NCBI GenBank assembly: GCA_963976695.1 | Contig: CAXBMB010000004.1 | Location: 1 to 64,000, forward strand | Reading direction: 5' to 3' | Length of the DNA stretch: 64,000 bases | From: CAXBMB01 sp963976695 | Lineage (GTDB): Bacteria > Pseudomonadota > Alphaproteobacteria > Kiloniellales > DSM-21159 | In this document: one piece after another, positions 60,842-64,000 of the stretch | How the letters are laid out: the number at the start of each line of letters is the position of its first letter | How positions within the stretch are numbered: position 1 is the stretch's first letter | Position numbers and translations under genes: made by a program | Notes under the pieces: model-generated | Database searches by the model: none | The model's input: only the letters and a program-made list of their open reading frames with translations | Told to the model about the DNA's origin: nothing

Positions 60842-61534
60842 ATGACCGCCAGCTTGACCACCGCCGCGCGCTTGACCGCCCAGACCCTGTTGGACATCGA
60901 AGCGGTGCTTTTCCGGCCGCAGGACCCCTTCACCTTTACCTCCGGTCGGGTTTCCCCGGTTTATGTCGACTGCCGAAAGATCATCTCCTTTCCCCGCGCC
61001 CGCGCCCATCTTATGCAACTGGCCGTGGAGCAGTTGGCCCTCGACGCCGGGGTGGAGGCTTTTGACGTCGTTGCCGGCGGCGAAACGGCGGGCATTCCCT
61101 ACGGCGCCTGGATGGCGGACCGGCTGGCCTTGCCGATGATCTACATCCGCAAGAAACCCAAGGGATTTGGCCGCAACGCTCAGATCGAGGGCGCCTTCAA
61201 GGAAGGCGACCGGGTCCTATTGGTGGAGGATTTGGCCACCGATGGCGGCTCCAAGATGAATTTCGTCAAGGCGATCCGGGACGCGGGAGGCATTTGCCAG
61301 CATACCTTCGTGATCTTCCACTACGGCATTTTCCCGGAAGGCATCGCCCAGTTGGCCGCCGAGGGCGTGAAGCTGCACGCGCTGTGCACCTGGTGGGACG
61401 CGTTGGCGGTTGCCAAGGAAAAAAACTACCTGGATGACGCCGGCTTCAAAACCGTCACCGATTTCCTCAACGACCCCAACGGCTGGTCGCGCGCCAACGG
61501 CGGTAAAACCTCCGAGGATCTGGTGGGCGCTTGA
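60842..61534 (+). CDS. pyrE: Orotate phosphoribosyltransferase
   Basis: Makes orotidine monophosphate from orotate and PRPP in pyrimidine synthesis. It has 230 residues. FTFTSGRVSPVYVDCRKIIS at the N-terminus, GGETAGIPYGAWMADRL, YIRKKPKGFGRNAQIEG and the PRPP loop VLLVEDLATDGGSK are the expected elements. ATG 60842 follows a short GC-rich leader. It stands alone, with a 30-residue small gene convergent 23 bp downstream. Confidence 0.95.
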   Translation: MTASLTTAARLTAQTLLDIEAVLFRPQDPFTFTSGRVSPVYVDCRKIISFPRARAHLMQLAVEQLALDAGVEAFDVVAGGETAGIPYGAWMADRLALPMIYIRKKPKGFGRNAQIEGAFKEGDRVLLVEDLATDGGSKMNFVKAIRDAGGICQHTFVIFHYGIFPEGIAQLAAEGVKLHALCTWWDALAVAKEKNYLDDAGFKTVTDFLNDPNGWSRANGGKTSEDLVGA

Positions 61535-61557
61535 GCGCCGTGCCCACCCGGAACAAC

Positions 61558-61650
61558 TCATCCGCCGCCGCGCAGCATGCGGTCCAGCCGCGCGCGCTCG
61601 GCCGCCGACAGCTTCGTGAAATCGGGATTCTTCAGATCATCATCTGACAT
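61558..61650 (-). CDS. 30-residue small protein coupled to the MmgE/PrpD gene
   Basis: Reads MSDDDLKNPDFTKL followed by SAAERARLDRMLRGGG, then TGA. It is acidic at the start, a basic amphipathic helix after that, and ends in three Gly. The ATG overlaps the TAA of the MmgE/PrpD gene by one base (TAATG), and GGAGGTG lies 5 bases upstream, which is a strong ribosome site. The coding potential is thus well supported despite the small size. Its role is unknown; it may assist the MmgE/PrpD enzyme. Confidence 0.65.
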   Translation of the reverse strand: MSDDDLKNPDFTKLSAAERARLDRMLRGGG

Positions 61651-63086
61651 TACGCACCTCCGTGTAATTGGGGAATGGGCGTCGGTTCATTCCGCCGCCG
61701 TCTTATTTTTTTGACCTTCTCGGTCGACAGGTCGGCCGTCGGCGACAGCACGAGATCGGCCAGATCGGCAAACTCGGCCGCCGACAATTCATCAAACCGC
61801 CCGGTCAGCTGTGCGACGCGCCCGGCGCGGGCCGCGCTCAGGACCGGATCCGCGAACTGGTGGAACTTGGCGCCGATCTCGGCATCGGAAAGCGGCATGT
61901 CGGCGTCGCCGCGCGGCGTGCGCGCACCATCCTCAATGCGGCGCCCATCGCGGGTCACCAGCGTCACCGCAGCCCAGCGTTTATGGGTGCTGCGTGCCGT
62001 CATGTCGGCATCGTCGATCAGGCTGATCGCGCGGCTGACGCGCAGGATATCGGGATCATGCAGCGTCTCCGGCGACAGTTCGGCCACCCCCAATCGCCCC
62101 CGCACGATCATCACCGCCACGGGAAAGGCGATGGCGTAGGTGAATTCGTCCAAATTGGCGGGCTCCTGCCCGGCAAGGCGCGTGGCATAGTGGAAGGTGC
62201 GAATTTCCACACCGGCAATCTGCTCATGGCTCAACCCGTTGTCGCGCATCATGTCGCGCACCGCGTCCAGCGCGGGATGGGCCCAGCGACAGCAGGGATA
62301 AGCTTTGTAATGGGTGTGCTCGACCGTCCGCCAACGGCGGCCCAGATCGGCCCAGAAGGGGGCCGCGTCCGCACCCTCACAGGTCAGCGCCGGGGCGCCG
62401 GTGAACCCCTCGGCCGCCAGATAGGCCGCCGTCACGCCCGATGGCGCGCCCCAGCCGACGCCGTCGCGCACCATAGTCGGAAAGTCGATGCAGCGCATCA
62501 TTTGGCTGCGCGGTCCGTGATATTCGCCGATACCGGCCGCATGGCGGATCTGCTCGGCATTGCACCCCAGCATGCGCGCACCGGCGGCGGCGATGCCGAC
62601 GGCGGTCCAGGCGCCCGAGGTGTGGTAATCGGCGCAGGTGGCGTGCTGCACCTGGCCGGCGCGATAGCTGATCTCGTAGGCCACCGCCAGCCAGACCGCA
62701 AAATCCCGCCCGGTGATCGCAAGGCCGCCGGCCATCAGCGCATCCGCGATCCCCAGCAAGGAGGGAAAGATCGCCGAACCGGCATGGCCCTTGTTGGGCG
62801 ACGAGCCGTCGTGCGCGTCGATGCTGTCGATCATGAAGGCCCCGGCCATGGCCGCGCCCGCCGGGCTGACCGCGCGGCCGTCCATCAGCATCCGGGATTG
62901 CCCGGCCGTTCCCGGCCCGAACAGCGCCAAGGCCGCGCGACCCGCCAGCCGCGCCATGTCCGTGGTCGCGCCGATGGCGGCCACCCCCATGGTATCGGTG
63001 AAGCTGCGCCGCAAGGTCCACAACAGATCAGAAGGCAGATCGTCATAACCCAGCGTCGCCGCAAAATCCGACATGTCCCGTGCCAT
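61650..63086 (-). CDS. MmgE/PrpD family protein
   Basis: Fold of 2-methylcitrate dehydratase and cis-aconitate decarboxylase, 478 residues. Family sequence features: LRRSFTDTMGVAAIGATTDM, FMIDSIDAHDGSSPNKGHAG (substrate-binding and catalytic Asp/His region), CRWAHPALDAVRDM and FPVAVMIVRGRLG. Without prp genes nearby, methylcitrate metabolism is not implied. ATG 63086 (MARDMSDF) is preferred, since GGGAG lies 7 bases upstream; ATG 63092 is too near. A LysR gene is divergent and is probably its regulator. Confidence 0.9.
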   Translation of the reverse strand: MARDMSDFAATLGYDDLPSDLLWTLRRSFTDTMGVAAIGATTDMARLAGRAALALFGPGTAGQSRMLMDGRAVSPAGAAMAGAFMIDSIDAHDGSSPNKGHAGSAIFPSLLGIADALMAGGLAITGRDFAVWLAVAYEISYRAGQVQHATCADYHTSGAWTAVGIAAAGARMLGCNAEQIRHAAGIGEYHGPRSQMMRCIDFPTMVRDGVGWGAPSGVTAAYLAAEGFTGAPALTCEGADAAPFWADLGRRWRTVEHTHYKAYPCCRWAHPALDAVRDMMRDNGLSHEQIAGVEIRTFHYATRLAGQEPANLDEFTYAIAFPVAVMIVRGRLGVAELSPETLHDPDILRVSRAISLIDDADMTARSTHKRWAAVTLVTRDGRRIEDGARTPRGDADMPLSDAEIGAKFHQFADPVLSAARAGRVAQLTGRFDELSAAEFADLADLVLSPTADLSTEKVKKIRRRRNEPTPIPQLHGGA

Positions 63087-63482
63087 TATCATTCTCCCTG
63101 GCGTGAGTGGGGTCGGCGCCGCCGCGGCCTGAAACCGGGGCGCGTCGGTACGGCGTTTGCGCCCTGCTTTGGGCGGCCCTGTCTGGCGGTGTTGGCGCGC
63201 CCGATGCAGCCCGATGGATGCTGGCCCAACTTGACAGGACAGCTGCGGAGCGGCGCAATCGAATTAGATTCAACCGGGTGGAATTATATTGCTAAGTTCC
63301 GGCCGCGACCGCCATACTCGCCGCGAACCACACCCTGGGTGTAATCGACGGAAAAAGAGGCGCCCGGCGCTTCATTTCCGCGGTCAAGCGCCCTCTAATC
63401 GACGGGTAAAAGGCGGAATCACGGTTCTGACGGAATCACGCCGTGAGCCTCTTCAAACCGATCCGACCCCAGAGTTTCATCT
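63087..63482. other. 396-bp divergent region with composite repeat
   Basis: Between MmgE/PrpD and LysR starts; holds the composite two-hairpin element (63366-63459) next to the LysR start. Confidence 0.6.
63366..63459. repeat. 94-bp composite two-hairpin element, copy B (includes 37-bp palindrome, copy 7)
   Basis: GGCGCTT-N13-AAGCGCC (63366-63392), 30 bp, then a 37-bp palindrome (63423-63459; left arm GGTTCTGACGGAATCAC, loop GCC, right arm GTGAGCCTCTTCAAACC), followed by GATCCGACC. Same spacing as the copy at 3650-3743. Confidence 0.75.
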
Positions 63483-64000
63483 GTGCCCCACGTCATTCCC
63501 CCTTTTGCCGCCTTACGCGCCTTCGAAGCGACCTGCCGGCTTGGCCGGCAAAGCGACGCGGCGCGCGAACTGCGGATTTCCGTCTCGGCGATCAGTCATC
63601 AGATTCGGGCGCTCGAGGCCTTTTTGGGCGTGGCGCTGTTCTCCCGCTCAACCGGCGGGCTGGTGCTCAGCATCGAGGGCGAAAACTATTTCAGGTCTGT
63701 CGGCCCGGCGCTGGCCGCGCTGTCGACCGCAACCATGAATATCGTCGACGACGTGGATGACCTGCCGCTGAAGATTCACATGCACCAGTCTGTCGCGCAT
63801 ATGTGGTTCATCCCACATCTGAAATATTTCACCGAGCGGCAGCCCGACCAGAAGGTCACTGTTCTGACCAACCAGGAACGTGTGACCTTTGGCGATACCG
63901 ACATCGACGCGATGATCGTCTACGCCCGGCAAAAACCGCCCGGCGCGCATTGCGATCTGCTGTTTTCCGAGGTCATCGTGCCGGTCTGTTCACCCGCCTA
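63483..64000 (+). CDS. LysR family transcriptional regulator, partial (GcvA-like)
   Basis: The frame stays open to the window end, so only the first 172 residues are visible. Winged helix-turn-helix: PPFAALRAFEATCRLGRQSD, ARELRISVSAISHQIRALE, FLGVALFSRSTGG. The effector-binding domain starts about residue 92 with LPLKIHMHQSVAHMWFIPHL. The overall look is GcvA-like. GTG 63483 is taken as the start because it begins the conserved N-terminus; the ribosome site is weak. It is divergent from the MmgE/PrpD gene and may regulate it. Confidence 0.85.
   Translation, partial: MPHVIPPFAALRAFEATCRLGRQSDAARELRISVSAISHQIRALEAFLGVALFSRSTGGLVLSIEGENYFRSVGPALAALSTATMNIVDDVDDLPLKIHMHQSVAHMWFIPHLKYFTERQPDQKVTVLTNQERVTFGDTDIDAMIVYARQKPPGAHCDLLFSEVIVPVCSPA

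Noticed and set aside
61650..63086. 2-methylcitrate dehydratase PrpD proper
   Set aside because: No prpB, prpC or acnD lies nearby and the family is broad, so only the family name is given.

Overview
This 64 kb window is a GC-rich chromosomal segment from an alphaproteobacterium, most likely a Rhodospirillales-like lineage (the order is an inference). The evidence is a GcrA cell-cycle regulator with clustered GANTC sites, a LexA box of the alphaproteobacterial type (GTTC-N7-GTTC) in front of an imuA-imuB-dnaE2 mutagenesis cassette, a DUF2336 protein, PutA with a divergent Lrp-type regulator, and several TRAP transporters. I found no rRNA, tRNA, CRISPR array, transposase or phage gene. The only module that looks acquired is hipBA (53.2-55.0 kb), which has an AT-rich control region.

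Layout. 0-2.1 kb: end of a TRAP operon (small and large permeases). 2.2-5.6 kb: DUF2336 protein, a DUF6969-like protein and an FGE-domain lipo/periplasmic protein. 5.5-9.7 kb: TAXI-type TRAP operon (binding protein, terminator, fused permease, UspA, FGE-domain protein). 10.4-13.6 kb: RpiR regulator, class III aminotransferase and beta-keto acid cleavage enzyme, a candidate beta-amino acid pathway. 13.9-20.9 kb: apt, two amidases, a small periplasmic protein, an MFS transporter and a gamma-glutamyltransferase. 21-25 kb: gcrA, a queuosine-precursor transporter, a LOG protein and a TauE/SafE exporter. 25-28 kb: a large hybrid histidine kinase. 28.3-31.5 kb: a dioxygenase, then a GST-kappa-type isomerase with a three-subunit nitrile hydratase/thiocyanate hydrolase-like enzyme. 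31.6-38.5 kb: leucine-type dehydrogenase and a glutamine-synthetase-like / iron alcohol dehydrogenase / aldehyde dehydrogenase set. 38.5-44.7 kb: putA and its regulator, a PAS protein and trkH. 44.7-51.2 kb: SOS mutagenesis cassette. 51.4-56.6 kb: marC, an Lrp regulator, DUF6356, hipBA, a class II glutamine amidotransferase and a thioesterase. 56.6-61.5 kb: enoyl-CoA hydratase, thiE, thiM, an orphan TRAP binding protein and pyrE. 61.6-64 kb: a 30-residue small protein, an MmgE/PrpD protein and a divergent LysR regulator cut by the window end.

The metabolic theme is uptake and catabolism of organic acids, amino acids, amines and amides: TRAP importers, amidases, transaminase plus BKACE, gamma-glutamylation plus alcohol/aldehyde oxidation, PutA, and a nitrile hydratase-like enzyme.

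Beyond genes, the most striking structure is a family of seven intergenic palindromes, each exactly 37 bp (17-bp arms, 3-nt loop). Two of them are preceded at identical spacing by a second hairpin, forming a 94-bp two-hairpin element. Short imperfect tandem repeats (9, 12, 14, 15 and 18 bp) recur both in genes and between genes, including in the unusual 245-bp imuA/imuB overlap. Other notable signals are seven GANTC sites in 159 bp upstream of gcrA, three 18-bp operator-like sites upstream of hipB, and a terminator-like structured leader upstream of the TAXI binding protein.
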